DNA of 64,000 nucleotides from Mycolicibacterium insubricum (lineage in GTDB: Bacteria; Actinomycetota; Actinomycetes; Mycobacteriales; Mycobacteriaceae), in contig NZ_AP022618.1 in assembly GCF_010731615.1 (NCBI RefSeq), positions 2,852,001 to 2,916,000 of the forward strand, written 5' to 3'. Of this stretch, positions 27,142-35,400 are shown in pieces (the stretch's first letter is position 1; each line of letters begins with the position of its first letter). A program made the position numbers and the translations under genes. Below the pieces are notes generated by a model. The model was not told the origin of the DNA. It did not search any database and saw nothing but the letters and a program-made list of their open reading frames with translations.

Positions 27142-27687
27142 TCAGCACGAATACAGCGTTCCGTACATGGAGTAGCTGACCTTTTTCCACAGCTCGAACC
27201 AGCCGACGTCGACATTGCTGACGATGTGGTGCGTTCGCGGGTGCCGGATCCACCCGCAGTCCACCCGCAGGCCGTCGTACGGGAAACCCCAGGCCCACAT
27301 CGTGCCGCCGTCGCGATTCAGGAAGGACAACCCGTGCAGCACACCGGCCGCCTCCGGGCCCAGGCCCGATCCGGTTCGCCAACCGCGTGAGGTCACCGAG
27401 TAGTTGAAGAAGATCTGCAGGTACGGCTGCCCCGACGTCGGATAGAACATCTTGGTCACGGTGACCGCCATATCGGTCAGCGTGCAGCCGATGTCACCGT
27501 CGTCGAACACGAAGTCGCGGTCATGCATGCGGATGGTCTTGGAGCTCGCATCCGAGCCGACGTGCGCGGCCGCGGGCCCCAGCAGAGCCGTCATCTCCGG
27601 CGTGATCTTGTACTGCGCGGCTTCCACGCCGTCGTCGGACCTGTCGGCGATGCTCACGGTACGGCCCTGTTCAAGCCGTGTTTTCAT
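27142..27687 (-). CDS. Conserved-looking hypothetical protein, unknown fold
   Basis: 181 residues, soluble, no signal peptide or membrane helix. It is rich in aromatic residues in its second half (TMWAWGFPYDGLRVDCGWIRHP, VGWFELWKKVSYSMYG), with two late Cys, one at the very C-terminus (TLYSC). The predicted pattern is mostly beta. Its stop lies 1 bp from the AraC gene stop. I do not recognise the family and propose no function. Confidence 0.6.
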   Translation of the reverse strand: MKTRLEQGRTVSIADRSDDGVEAAQYKITPEMTALLGPAAAHVGSDASSKTIRMHDRDFVFDDGDIGCTLTDMAVTVTKMFYPTSGQPYLQIFFNYSVTSRGWRTGSGLGPEAAGVLHGLSFLNRDGGTMWAWGFPYDGLRVDCGWIRHPRTHHIVSNVDVGWFELWKKVSYSMYGTLYSC

Positions 27688-27787
27688 GGATTCAGCGTAG
27701 ACCTCGCCGACCGGTCACGGCACCGAATGACCGAGCCGGTAAGCGATGCGGCGTTGCACCGAGTGCGCGTCGTGTAACACTTTGCGC

Positions 27788-28693
27788 ATGGTTCCACCAA
27801 TCGAACGCCCCAAACTCGAGGGCAAGATCGCGGTCGCCCCGGACCGCAACATCAGCTTCGCGGAGTTCGGCGCACCGCAGGGCAAAGCGGTGTTCTGGCT
27901 GCACGGCACCCCCGGCGCCCGCCGGCAGATCCCGCCCGAGGCCCGCGCCTGGGCCGCCCTCAACGGCATCCGGCTGGTCGGCATCGACCGGCCCGGCATC
28001 GGCGTGTCCACCCCGCACCGCTATCAGCAGGTGCTCGAGTTCGCCAACGACCTCGAAGTGGTCGCCGACACCCTGGGCATCGACAAGATGGCCGTCATCG
28101 GACTGTCCGGGGGCGGGCCGTATGCCCTGTCCAGCGCGGCGGCCATGCCCGACCGGGTGGTCGCCGTCGGCGTCCTCGGCGGCGTCGCACCGACGGTCGG
28201 CCCGGAGGCCATCGGCGGCGGGCTGATGGCGCTGGGGTCGCTGGTCGCCCCGGCCCTGGAAGTCGCCGCCGCCCCGATCGGGTTCGTGGCCACCCAGGCC
28301 GTGCGGCTGATCCGCCCGTTCGGCAACACCGCGGTGGAGCTCTACGCCCGCGTCTCGCCCGAGGGTGACCGCCGGCTGCTGCTGCGCCCCGAGTTCAAGG
28401 CGATGTTCCTCGACGACCTGCTCAACGGCAGCCGCAAGCAGCTGGCCGCGCCGTTCGCCGACGTCATCGTCTTCGCCCGCGACTGGGGCTTCCGGATGGC
28501 CGACATCGAGACGCCGGTGCGCTGGTGGCACGGCGACCGCGACCACATCATCCCCTACAGCCACGGCGAGCATTCGGTGGCGTTGCTGCCCAACGCCGAG
28601 CTGATCCCGATCCCCGGCGAAAGCCACCTGGCCGGCCTCGGCCGGGCCGAGGAGATCCTGGTCTCCATGACCGAGATGCTCGACGAGCGGTAG
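27788..28693 (+). CDS. Alpha/beta-hydrolase fold esterase/lipase
   Basis: 301 residues. The oxyanion strand is VFWLHGTPGARRQIPPE, followed by LVGIDRPGIGVS. The nucleophile elbow is VIGLSGGGPYAL (Ser in GLSGG), the Asp is in WHGDRDHIIPYSH, and the His is in PGESHLAGLG. A helical cap lies at residues ~140-210. This is a typical cytoplasmic esterase or epoxide-hydrolase-like protein; the nucleophile is Ser, so esterase activity is favoured. The ATG at 27788 fits the domain start better than the upstream ATG at 27746. A terminator follows. Confidence 0.85.
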   Translation: MVPPIERPKLEGKIAVAPDRNISFAEFGAPQGKAVFWLHGTPGARRQIPPEARAWAALNGIRLVGIDRPGIGVSTPHRYQQVLEFANDLEVVADTLGIDKMAVIGLSGGGPYALSSAAAMPDRVVAVGVLGGVAPTVGPEAIGGGLMALGSLVAPALEVAAAPIGFVATQAVRLIRPFGNTAVELYARVSPEGDRRLLLRPEFKAMFLDDLLNGSRKQLAAPFADVIVFARDWGFRMADIETPVRWWHGDRDHIIPYSHGEHSVALLPNAELIPIPGESHLAGLGRAEEILVSMTEMLDER

Positions 28694-28706
28694 CCCGCAG
28701 CGCCAG

Positions 28707-28741
28707 ACCGGCCCCTTCCGTTCTCGGAGGGGGCCGGTTTT
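28707..28741 (+). terminator. Intrinsic terminator after the alpha/beta-hydrolase gene
   Basis: ACCGGCCCC and GGGGCCGGT form a 9-bp stem with a 14-base loop, followed by TTT. It lies 14 bp after the hydrolase stop. Confidence 0.82.
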
Positions 28742-28828
28742 GCATCCGGCCGTGCACGACACTTTCATATGGTGATATAGGTATGTTCAAATAAGAGAAC
28801 GTGATTTCCACTGCGACGAGGATGGTCG

Positions 28829-29257
28829 ATGGCACCCAAGGCACTGGCACCCGAGATTTCCACCTGGCCGGAAGATAACCCGCAGCTGATCGGCTGCCGG
28901 TGCGGCGACTGCGGCGCGACGGTGTTCCCGGCGCAGGACCACTGCCCGCGGTGTTCGGGCCCGAACATGGGCGAGGTGCTGCTGCCCCGGCGCGGCACCG
29001 TCATCGCCTGGACCACCCAGGGCTTCCCGCCCGGGGCGCCATACGTCGGGCCCACCGGCAAGGACTTCGTACCGTTCGGCATGGGGCTGGTGCAGCTGGG
29101 CCTGGGCGATGAAGCGGTGATCCGGGTCGAGGGCCGGTTGACCGAAAACGACCCCGCCAAGCTGGAATTCGGCCAGGAGGTCGAGTTGACCATGATCCCG
29201 TTCGCCACCGACACCAACGGTGACGAGATCATCACCTTCGCGTTCAAGCCGGTCTAG
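28829..29257 (+). CDS. DUF35 Zn-ribbon/OB-fold acyl-CoA-associated protein
   Basis: 142 residues. A rubredoxin-like zinc ribbon (Cys25-x2-Cys28 and Cys39-x2-Cys42 in CRCGDCG...CPRC) is followed by an OB fold (GTVIAWTTQGFPPGAPYVG, VEGRLTENDPAKLEFGQEVELTMI). DUF35 proteins bind acyl-CoA and form complexes with thiolases. In steroid side-chain degradation a DUF35 domain activates the Ltp2 aldolase. The thiolase-like gene starts 13 bp downstream, strongly implying a heteromeric complex. The upstream region (28745-28828) is unusually AT-rich and should hold the promoter. Confidence 0.88.
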   Translation: MAPKALAPEISTWPEDNPQLIGCRCGDCGATVFPAQDHCPRCSGPNMGEVLLPRRGTVIAWTTQGFPPGAPYVGPTGKDFVPFGMGLVQLGLGDEAVIRVEGRLTENDPAKLEFGQEVELTMIPFATDTNGDEIITFAFKPV

Positions 29258-29270
29258 GAGCACAGTTTTC

Positions 29271-30416
29271 ATGAGCAACGACGTCGCGATCATCGGAGTC
29301 GGCCTGCACCCGTTCGGCCGATTCGACAAGCCCGCGGTGCAGATGGGCGCCGAGGCCATCCGTCTCGCCCTGGCCGACGCCGGAGTGGAATGGAAGGACA
29401 TCCAGTTCGGCTTCGGCGGCAGCTACGAGGTGTCCAACCCCGATTCGGTGACCCGGCTGGTCGGCCTCACCGGCATCACGTTCACCAACGTGTTCAACGC
29501 CTGTGCGACCTCGGCCAGTGCGATCCAGCAGACCGCCGACACCATCCGGCTGGGCAAGTACGACATCGGTGTGGCCGTCGGGCTGGACAAGCACCCCCGC
29601 GGCGCCTTCACCGACGACCCAGCCAAGCTGGCACTGCCGCAGTGGTACGCCGAGAACGGCCAGTTCGTCACCACCAAGTTCTTCGGCATGAAGGCCAACA
29701 AGTACCTGCACGACCACAACATCAGCGAGGAGACGCTGGCCCGGGTGGCCAACAAGAACTTTCGCAACGGCGAGCTGAACCCGAATGCGTTCCGCCGCAA
29801 GGAGATCGCCGTCGACGAGATCATGGCCTCGCCGGTACTGAACTACCCGCTGCGCCAGTACATGTTCTGCGCCCCGGATGAGGGGGCGGCGGCGGTGATC
29901 ATGTGCCGCGGGGACATCGCCCACCGCTTCACCGACAAGCCGGTGTTCGTGCGCGCCAGCGAGATCCGGACCCGGACGTTCGGCGCCTACGAGGTGCACG
30001 CCACCTCCGCACCGATCGAGTCCGATGTCGCGCCGACGGTGTACGCCGCGCGCGCCGCCTACGAGATCGCCGGTATCGGCCCGGAGGACGTCGACATCGC
30101 GCAGTTGCAGGACACCGACGCCGGCGCCGAGGTGATTCACATGGCCGAGACCGGTCTGTGCGCCGACGGCGACCAGGAGAAGCTGGTCGCCGAGGGCGCC
30201 ACCGAGATCGGCGGGTCCATCCCGGTCAACACCGACGGCGGGTTGATCGCCAACGGCGAGCCGATCGGTGCGTCGGGCCTGCGTCAGGTGCACGAACTGG
30301 TCCGGCAGTTGCGCGGCGAGGCCGGTGAGCGCCAGGTTCCGAGCAGCCCCCGGGTGGGGCTGGCCCAGGTCTACGGCGCGCCGGGTACCGCCTCGGCCAC
30401 CATCCTGAGTCTGTAA
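29271..30416 (+). CDS. Thiolase-superfamily (SCP2/Ltp-type) enzyme
   Basis: 381 residues. The N-terminal thiolase half has VFNACATSASAI with Cys78 at the nucleophile position, and the C-terminal half has VNTDGGLIANGEPIGASG and GLAQVYGAPGTASATI. Members called lipid-transfer proteins or nonspecific thiolases cleave or aldolise beta-keto or beta-hydroxy acyl-CoA. Pairing with the DUF35 gene suggests an Ltp2-like retroaldolase or a CoA thiolase. The substrate (steroid or fatty acid side chain) is inferred only from this pairing. Confidence 0.88.
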   Translation: MSNDVAIIGVGLHPFGRFDKPAVQMGAEAIRLALADAGVEWKDIQFGFGGSYEVSNPDSVTRLVGLTGITFTNVFNACATSASAIQQTADTIRLGKYDIGVAVGLDKHPRGAFTDDPAKLALPQWYAENGQFVTTKFFGMKANKYLHDHNISEETLARVANKNFRNGELNPNAFRRKEIAVDEIMASPVLNYPLRQYMFCAPDEGAAAVIMCRGDIAHRFTDKPVFVRASEIRTRTFGAYEVHATSAPIESDVAPTVYAARAAYEIAGIGPEDVDIAQLQDTDAGAEVIHMAETGLCADGDQEKLVAEGATEIGGSIPVNTDGGLIANGEPIGASGLRQVHELVRQLRGEAGERQVPSSPRVGLAQVYGAPGTASATILSL

Positions 30417-30424
30417 CAGCCGGC

Positions 30425-31714
30425 CTACCCAGGCTGGTTCGCGTCGAGTAGTGTCCGGCGCAGCAGGTGCAGGGCAATCGTAGTCGAGCGTTCCCGGACG
30501 TCGGTGCGGTTACCGGGCAGCCGCACGGTGCGCAACACCGGCGGTCGGCCGGTCATCGCCACGCCGAAACACACGGTGCCGACCGGTTTTTCGGCCGACC
30601 CGCCGCCGGGGCCGGCGATGCCGGTGGTGGACACCGCGATGTCGGCGCCGAACCGGCGCAGCGCACCGGCGGCCATCGCCTCGGCCACCTGCTCCGACAC
30701 CGCACCGTGGGTTTCGATCAGTGCGGGATCGACGCCGAGCAGCTCACTCTTGGCGGCGTTGGAGTAGGACACCACTCCCCCGGCCAGATACGCCGACGAG
30801 CCTGCCAGGTCGGTGAGCCGGCCGGCGACCAGCCCCCCGGTGCAGGATTCGGCGGTGGCGGCCCAATGGCCGGCCAGCAGCGCGGCGACCTGCTGGTCGA
30901 CGGTGGTGCCGTCGGTGGAGTAGACGGCGTCGCCGAAGCGCTCGCGCAGGTGCGCCAGCAGCGCGGCGTAGGCGTCGGCCGCGCCGGGTTCATAGCGGGT
31001 GACGATCTCCAGCTCGGCGCGGCGCAGGCAGGTGGTGATCTCCAGTCCGCCGAAACCCGTGATGTCGCGTTCGGCCACCCGCAGGGCTTCGGCCAGTGCG
31101 GATTCGGCCGGCCCGAACATCCGGATGGTGTCCTGTCGGTAATGCACACGTCCTGAGATCGCGGCCTGCAGCGCCTCGGTGGACAGCGCCGCCGGCCACA
31201 TCGCCTGCAGCTCGCGCGGTGGTCCGGGCAGCACCACCACGGTGGGACCGCCGCCGGTCACCGGGGTGACGACGACACCGGGTGCGGTGCCGATGGGCTC
31301 GAGCACCGTCGCGCCCTCCGGGACGATGGCCTGTTTGCGGTTGGCCGTGCGCACGTCGTCGAAGTCGATGTCGGGCATCCGGGATACCAGCTTGCGCAGG
31401 ATGTCGGCGATGCGCTCCTCAAGCGCGGTGTCCAGCACCATCTTTCGGCCGCAGAACCCGGCGACCGTGTCTACGGTGAGGTCGTCGGCCGTCGGGCCCA
31501 GCCCGCCGCTGGTGATGATCAGGTCCACGCCCTCGGTGGCCAGGAACGCCAGCTGCGCGGCGATGTCGGCCGGCCGGTCGCCGCAGATGGTGATGTGCGC
31601 CAACTCGATGCCCAGCTCCAGCAGCCGGTCGGCCAGCCAAGGCCCATTCTTGTCGGCCACCCGGCCGGTCAGTACCTCGGTCCCGGTGACGACGATCCCC
31701 GCGCGCGTGCTCAC
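30425..31714 (-). CDS. cinA: CinA-family protein (MoCF domain plus NMN deamidase domain)
   Basis: 429 residues starting at GTG 31714. The N-terminal molybdopterin-binding-like/ADP-ribose pyrophosphatase domain has [20 protein letters not shown] and [15 protein letters not shown]. The C-terminal amidase domain has [30 protein letters not shown] and [20 protein letters not shown]. In other bacteria these give NMN deamidase and ADPR-pyrophosphatase activities in the pyridine nucleotide salvage cycle. Length and both domains are complete. Confidence 0.94.
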   Translation of the reverse strand: MSTRAGIVVTGTEVLTGRVADKNGPWLADRLLELGIELAHITICGDRPADIAAQLAFLATEGVDLIITSGGLGPTADDLTVDTVAGFCGRKMVLDTALEERIADILRKLVSRMPDIDFDDVRTANRKQAIVPEGATVLEPIGTAPGVVVTPVTGGGPTVVVLPGPPRELQAMWPAALSTEALQAAISGRVHYRQDTIRMFGPAESALAEALRVAERDITGFGGLEITTCLRRAELEIVTRYEPGAADAYAALLAHLRERFGDAVYSTDGTTVDQQVAALLAGHWAATAESCTGGLVAGRLTDLAGSSAYLAGGVVSYSNAAKSELLGVDPALIETHGAVSEQVAEAMAAGALRRFGADIAVSTTGIAGPGGGSAEKPVGTVCFGVAMTGRPPVLRTVRLPGNRTDVRERSTTIALHLLRRTLLDANQPG

Positions 31715-31760
31715 CTCGCCGACCTTACGCGTCGGGTATCGGCACCAAAGCCGCGGCAGA

Positions 31761-32426
31761 CTACGCCGACCCGGCGCCGGGGGCGCGGACCACCATCGGG
31801 ACGGCCGGGAAGTACGACGCCATTTCGCTGCGCGACTTGCGCAGTGCGGCTGTGCCGTAACCCTTCTTGCGGTGTTCCGGGCGGATCCAGATCCGGACGT
31901 TGACCTCGCCGCCGACCAGGTCGCCGAAGACCAGGCCGATCTTCGCCTCGTCCTCGACCGCGACGAACAGCACCGCGTCCTCGTCGTCCACGCGCTTGAT
32001 GGCGCCGCGGATCTCGTCGTCGATACCGGCGGCCGGCGCTCCGGAGCCGTCACCCGCGGTGAGCTGGTCATCGGTGCGGGCGGTGAAGATGTCGCGGTCC
32101 TGCTCGGCCGAGAACGGCCGCAGCCACAGGCTTTCCCCGGTGCTGGCCGGCCGCTGCTCGACGGTGAAGGTCAGCTGGGAGTCCAGGTCTTCCAGCTCGG
32201 CGGCGATGCGCTCCCGGCTGGCCTTGGTGGCGTGATCGAACGACAGGCCCATGACGGCCTCGGCGCCGGCCCGGGAGATGCCCAGCAGCGCGATCAGCGC
32301 GTCGACCGCGGCGGTGTGATCATCGGCGTCCACGATCGCGTCGAGCACCTCGTGACGACGGTCCAGTGCTTTGAGCATGGCGACGGAGATTTCGCGGCGG
32401 GCGGCGGCAATGTCATGAGCGGGCAT
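31761..32426 (-). CDS. GyrA-like coiled coil fused to a GNAT acetyltransferase domain
   Basis: 221 residues. Residues ~1-85 ([56 protein letters not shown]) match the DNA gyrase A coiled-coil region pattern of RGLVKALDALDEVIALIR, LIELLDIDEIQAQAILDMQL and LERQRIIDDLAKIEAEI. Residues ~95-221 are a GNAT domain with [19 protein letters not shown] as the acetyl-CoA loop. The start at 32426 is chosen because the coil begins there. The fusion suggests dimerisation through a gyrase-like coil, or interaction with gyrase. Its substrate is unknown. Confidence 0.75.
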   Translation of the reverse strand: MPAHDIAAARREISVAMLKALDRRHEVLDAIVDADDHTAAVDALIALLGISRAGAEAVMGLSFDHATKASRERIAAELEDLDSQLTFTVEQRPASTGESLWLRPFSAEQDRDIFTARTDDQLTAGDGSGAPAAGIDDEIRGAIKRVDDEDAVLFVAVEDEAKIGLVFGDLVGGEVNVRIWIRPEHRKKGYGTAALRKSRSEMASYFPAVPMVVRAPGAGSA

Positions 32427-32448
32427 ACGCCGCAGCCTAGTCCAGGAT

Positions 32449-35190
32449 TCAGCGATTGGCGTCGGCAATCGGGACGACGCCCGCGTCGGTGTTGTAACCG
32501 GTGACCCGGACCCAGCCCGGTGCCGAACCGGCCGGCACATCGGCTTGCAGCTGCACCGACTCGCCGGGATAGACGGTCACGTAGTTGTCGGAGTATTCGA
32601 CCGGCAGGATCTCGTCGCCGTCGGGTGAATCGAGCACCTCCGCGCGCTCGAAGAACGCGATCTTCTCGCTCGGATTGTTCAGCGTGATCGTGACGTCGGT
32701 GCCACCGTCGTCGCGGGCAGTGCGCACCGCCCGCACCCGCAGCGGGGTGCGCGCCATCGAGGCCAGAGGGGTCAGGTCGGCCCAGCTGGACTGCTGCAAC
32801 TGGAACGCGTTGTCCTTGGCCGGATCACCGGTGTCGTCGGGCACCTGGGATTGCCAGTAGGTGTTCTCGGTGACCACACCGCCGGTGTGGTCGAGCAGCT
32901 GCGCGCGGACGAAGAACACCTTGGCGGCCGCCGGTGGCCGGGCCAGCGTGAGCGCGGCCGCGGTGCCGTTGGCCGGCACGGTCAGCCCCTCGGTGCGCCG
33001 GTCGTCCAGCACCCGCCCGGACAGGTCGTAGGTGCGGACCCGGGCCCACAGCCCGGTCGCGTCGTACGGGCTCTGGTTGACGATGGTGACGTTGGCGGTG
33101 GAGCGGTTGCCGGTGGCGAACGAGTCGAACACCACCGACAGCGGGCGCAGCCCCTTCTTGGCGCCGTAGTAGGCGCCGCCGGGCCGCAGGTAGTAGTCGA
33201 AGAGATTGCCGAAGAACGACGGCCACGGGGTGTTGAGCATCCAGTAGATCGTCATCTTGTGGGTGTCCCAGCCGCCCGCGGCGAACGCCTCGAACTGGGC
33301 CCGGGTCGATTCGTAGTGCGCGAGTTGGGCCTTGGTGGCGAACTCCTCGGCGTTGCGCGAGGGCCCGTAGCGGCGCATCACCGCGGTGCGGGTGCTGTCG
33401 AGCAGCACGTTGTTCTCGTCGGACCCGGCGTGCAGGTACCAGGTCGGGTTGATCGGCCAGAGCTGATCCGGCGGGATGAACCGGGTCAGGCTGGCGTACG
33501 GCGGGATGTGCTCGTTGTCGCCCTGTTCGGCCGAAGATCCCTCCGCGGCGGCATAACGTCCGTCGAACCAGTAGCTGGGCGGGCGCCAGCTGTACGGGCC
33601 GACCATCCGGATGCCGTCCCAGGCGAGGTTGCCCTGCTCGTCCTTGTTGATGGTCGAGACGGTGTCGACCGTCGCCCCGGACCAGTGCGCCTCGGCCAGA
33701 ATCCGGTGGTACCAGTCGCGCACCTCGGTCGGCGGGCGGCCGTCGGAGCCGTTGGCCCACAGGAACGCCGATGCGTGCGGGCCGAACGCGGCGATCTGCG
33801 ACCGCAGGCTGTCCTGGGAAACCTGGCGGTCCTCGGCGTCCCACTGCCCCCACTTCTCCCACTGGTTGCAGCACATCCAGCCGTACATCATCGGGATGCC
33901 GAGTTCGTCGGCCTCCTGCAGCAGGTGGTCGCCGGGGAACTTGCCCTCCAGTCGGAGCATGTTCAGGCCCAGGTCGCGGACGTAGCGCAGGATGGCGGTT
34001 TCCCGCGCCGGGTCCCAGCGGTACAGCAGGTCCGGCGAGTAGGTGGCCCCGCGGACCAGGAAGTCGCGGCCGTTGACCTGCAGGTAGAAGTTGCCGCCCG
34101 CACCCGGGGGCCGGAACGCGTCGTCGTCGTCGCGGTGCTGGGTGACGGTGCGGATGCCGAACCGCTGGGTGAGGGTGTCGATGGGCTGTTCGTTGACCCG
34201 GTACTCCAGCCGCAGGTCATAGAGGTTCGGGCTGCCCATCGTGTACGGCCACCACAGGTCGGGCTGCTCGATCCGCAGCCCCGGGTAGTCATCGGGAGTG
34301 AAGGTCACCTCCCGCTGTTCGCGGGGTCCCAGGGTGACCGACTGGTCGAGGTTCACGGTGGGCTTGCCGGGACGGCTGATCGTCGCGTGCATTACCCCGC
34401 GCACCGGGTGGTCGGCGTCGTTGCGCACGGTGGAGTGCACGGTCAGCCGCGCGGAGTCGGTGCGCGGCAGCGGCAGTTCGGTGCTGACGCTGGCCGGGCC
34501 GAGCGTCGCGTCTCCGGAGGCGTGCAACAGCACCGGTTTCCAGATCCCGGCGTTGCGATCGGGTACGAACGACGGCATCTTGGGCACGCCGTCGGCTGTG
34601 CGGTAGCCGATGTCGCGCCAGTTGATCCAGTCCCACCAGCTGTCGGCCAGCTCGACGCCGTCGATGTCCTGCACCGCCTGCTCGGGGGTGATCCGGATGG
34701 CCAGCGCGTTGGCGGCTCCCGGGTGGATCCACGGCGTGACGTCGAGGTCGTGGCTGACGTACATGCCGACCACCTCATCGTCACCGGCCACCAGGTGACC
34801 GTTGAGCCAGACCTGGGCGCGGTAGTTGATGCCGGGCAGTTCCAGCGCGTAGAACGGCCGGCCGGCCGGCGCGGTGAAGGTGGTGCGGTACCACCAGTCC
34901 TGCCGGTAGAGGTCCTGCGGGATCGCATCGCGCATGTTGGAGCCGTAGTAGGGGTCCGGATAGACCCCGGCGTCGGTCAGCGCGCCGAGCACGGTGGACG
35001 GCATCCGACGGATCGGATGCCACGACTCGCTCGCGTAGTCCAGCCGGGAGATCGCGGCGCCGTCGTCCTCGACGTAGCGGGCCGACGCGAGCCGCCAACC
35101 GTCGGCGAGCTCGACGGTGACCGGGGCCGATACCGGCCGAAAGAACCAGGGCGCGTCGGCGCCCGCACCCGCACCCACCACGACCAGCAC
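32449..35190 (-). CDS. Secreted glycoside hydrolase family 2 (exo-beta-glucosaminidase/mannosidase-like)
   Basis: At least 913 residues with the GH2 layout: N-terminal sugar-binding jelly roll (WWYRTTFTAPAGRPFYALELPGINYRAQVWLNG), immunoglobulin-like domain, TIM barrel (LQVNGRDFLVRGATYSPDLLYRW, NMLRLEGKFPGDHLLQEADELGIPMM) and C-terminal beta domains. The catalytic acids are probably in AFLWANGSDGRPP and nearby. The GTG at 35190 falls inside a hydrophobic h-region. A full signal peptide (RRTLRRIGSRLVAVVLVLV) begins upstream at an ATC codon (35244) that sits 7 bases after AGGAG, so the true start is uncertain. Confidence 0.82.
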   Translation of the reverse strand: MLVVVGAGAGADAPWFFRPVSAPVTVELADGWRLASARYVEDDGAAISRLDYASESWHPIRRMPSTVLGALTDAGVYPDPYYGSNMRDAIPQDLYRQDWWYRTTFTAPAGRPFYALELPGINYRAQVWLNGHLVAGDDEVVGMYVSHDLDVTPWIHPGAANALAIRITPEQAVQDIDGVELADSWWDWINWRDIGYRTADGVPKMPSFVPDRNAGIWKPVLLHASGDATLGPASVSTELPLPRTDSARLTVHSTVRNDADHPVRGVMHATISRPGKPTVNLDQSVTLGPREQREVTFTPDDYPGLRIEQPDLWWPYTMGSPNLYDLRLEYRVNEQPIDTLTQRFGIRTVTQHRDDDDAFRPPGAGGNFYLQVNGRDFLVRGATYSPDLLYRWDPARETAILRYVRDLGLNMLRLEGKFPGDHLLQEADELGIPMMYGWMCCNQWEKWGQWDAEDRQVSQDSLRSQIAAFGPHASAFLWANGSDGRPPTEVRDWYHRILAEAHWSGATVDTVSTINKDEQGNLAWDGIRMVGPYSWRPPSYWFDGRYAAAEGSSAEQGDNEHIPPYASLTRFIPPDQLWPINPTWYLHAGSDENNVLLDSTRTAVMRRYGPSRNAEEFATKAQLAHYESTRAQFEAFAAGGWDTHKMTIYWMLNTPWPSFFGNLFDYYLRPGGAYYGAKKGLRPLSVVFDSFATGNRSTANVTIVNQSPYDATGLWARVRTYDLSGRVLDDRRTEGLTVPANGTAAALTLARPPAAAKVFFVRAQLLDHTGGVVTENTYWQSQVPDDTGDPAKDNAFQLQQSSWADLTPLASMARTPLRVRAVRTARDDGGTDVTITLNNPSEKIAFFERAEVLDSPDGDEILPVEYSDNYVTVYPGESVQLQADVPAGSAPGWVRVTGYNTDAGVVPIADANR

Positions 35191-35344
35191 CAGGACGACG
35201 GCGACCAGCCGGGATCCGATGCGGCGCAGCGTTCGACGGGGGATGGGGGTTCTCCTGACCTGATCCGGCCGACCGCCGGGAGGGACGCCGTGAGCTTACG
35301 AGATCGAAGCGGGTGATGACGCTCACGCCGCCCACCCGCTAAGG

Positions 35345-35358
35345 TGGAACACGTTCTA
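35345..35358 (+). promoter_or_regulatory. KstR-type operator upstream of the flavin oxidoreductase gene
   Basis: TGGAACACGTTCTA matches the KstR consensus TnnAACnnGTTnnA at all eight fixed positions, 43 bp upstream of the start at 35401. KstR represses cholesterol and steroid degradation genes in actinobacteria. A CYP125-type P450 gene lies 2.5 kb away, but this is the only complete match I found in the window. Confidence 0.6.
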
Positions 35359-35400
35359 GTTTTAACCCGTTTTCGTCGAAAAGCCCACCAGGAGCGGACT

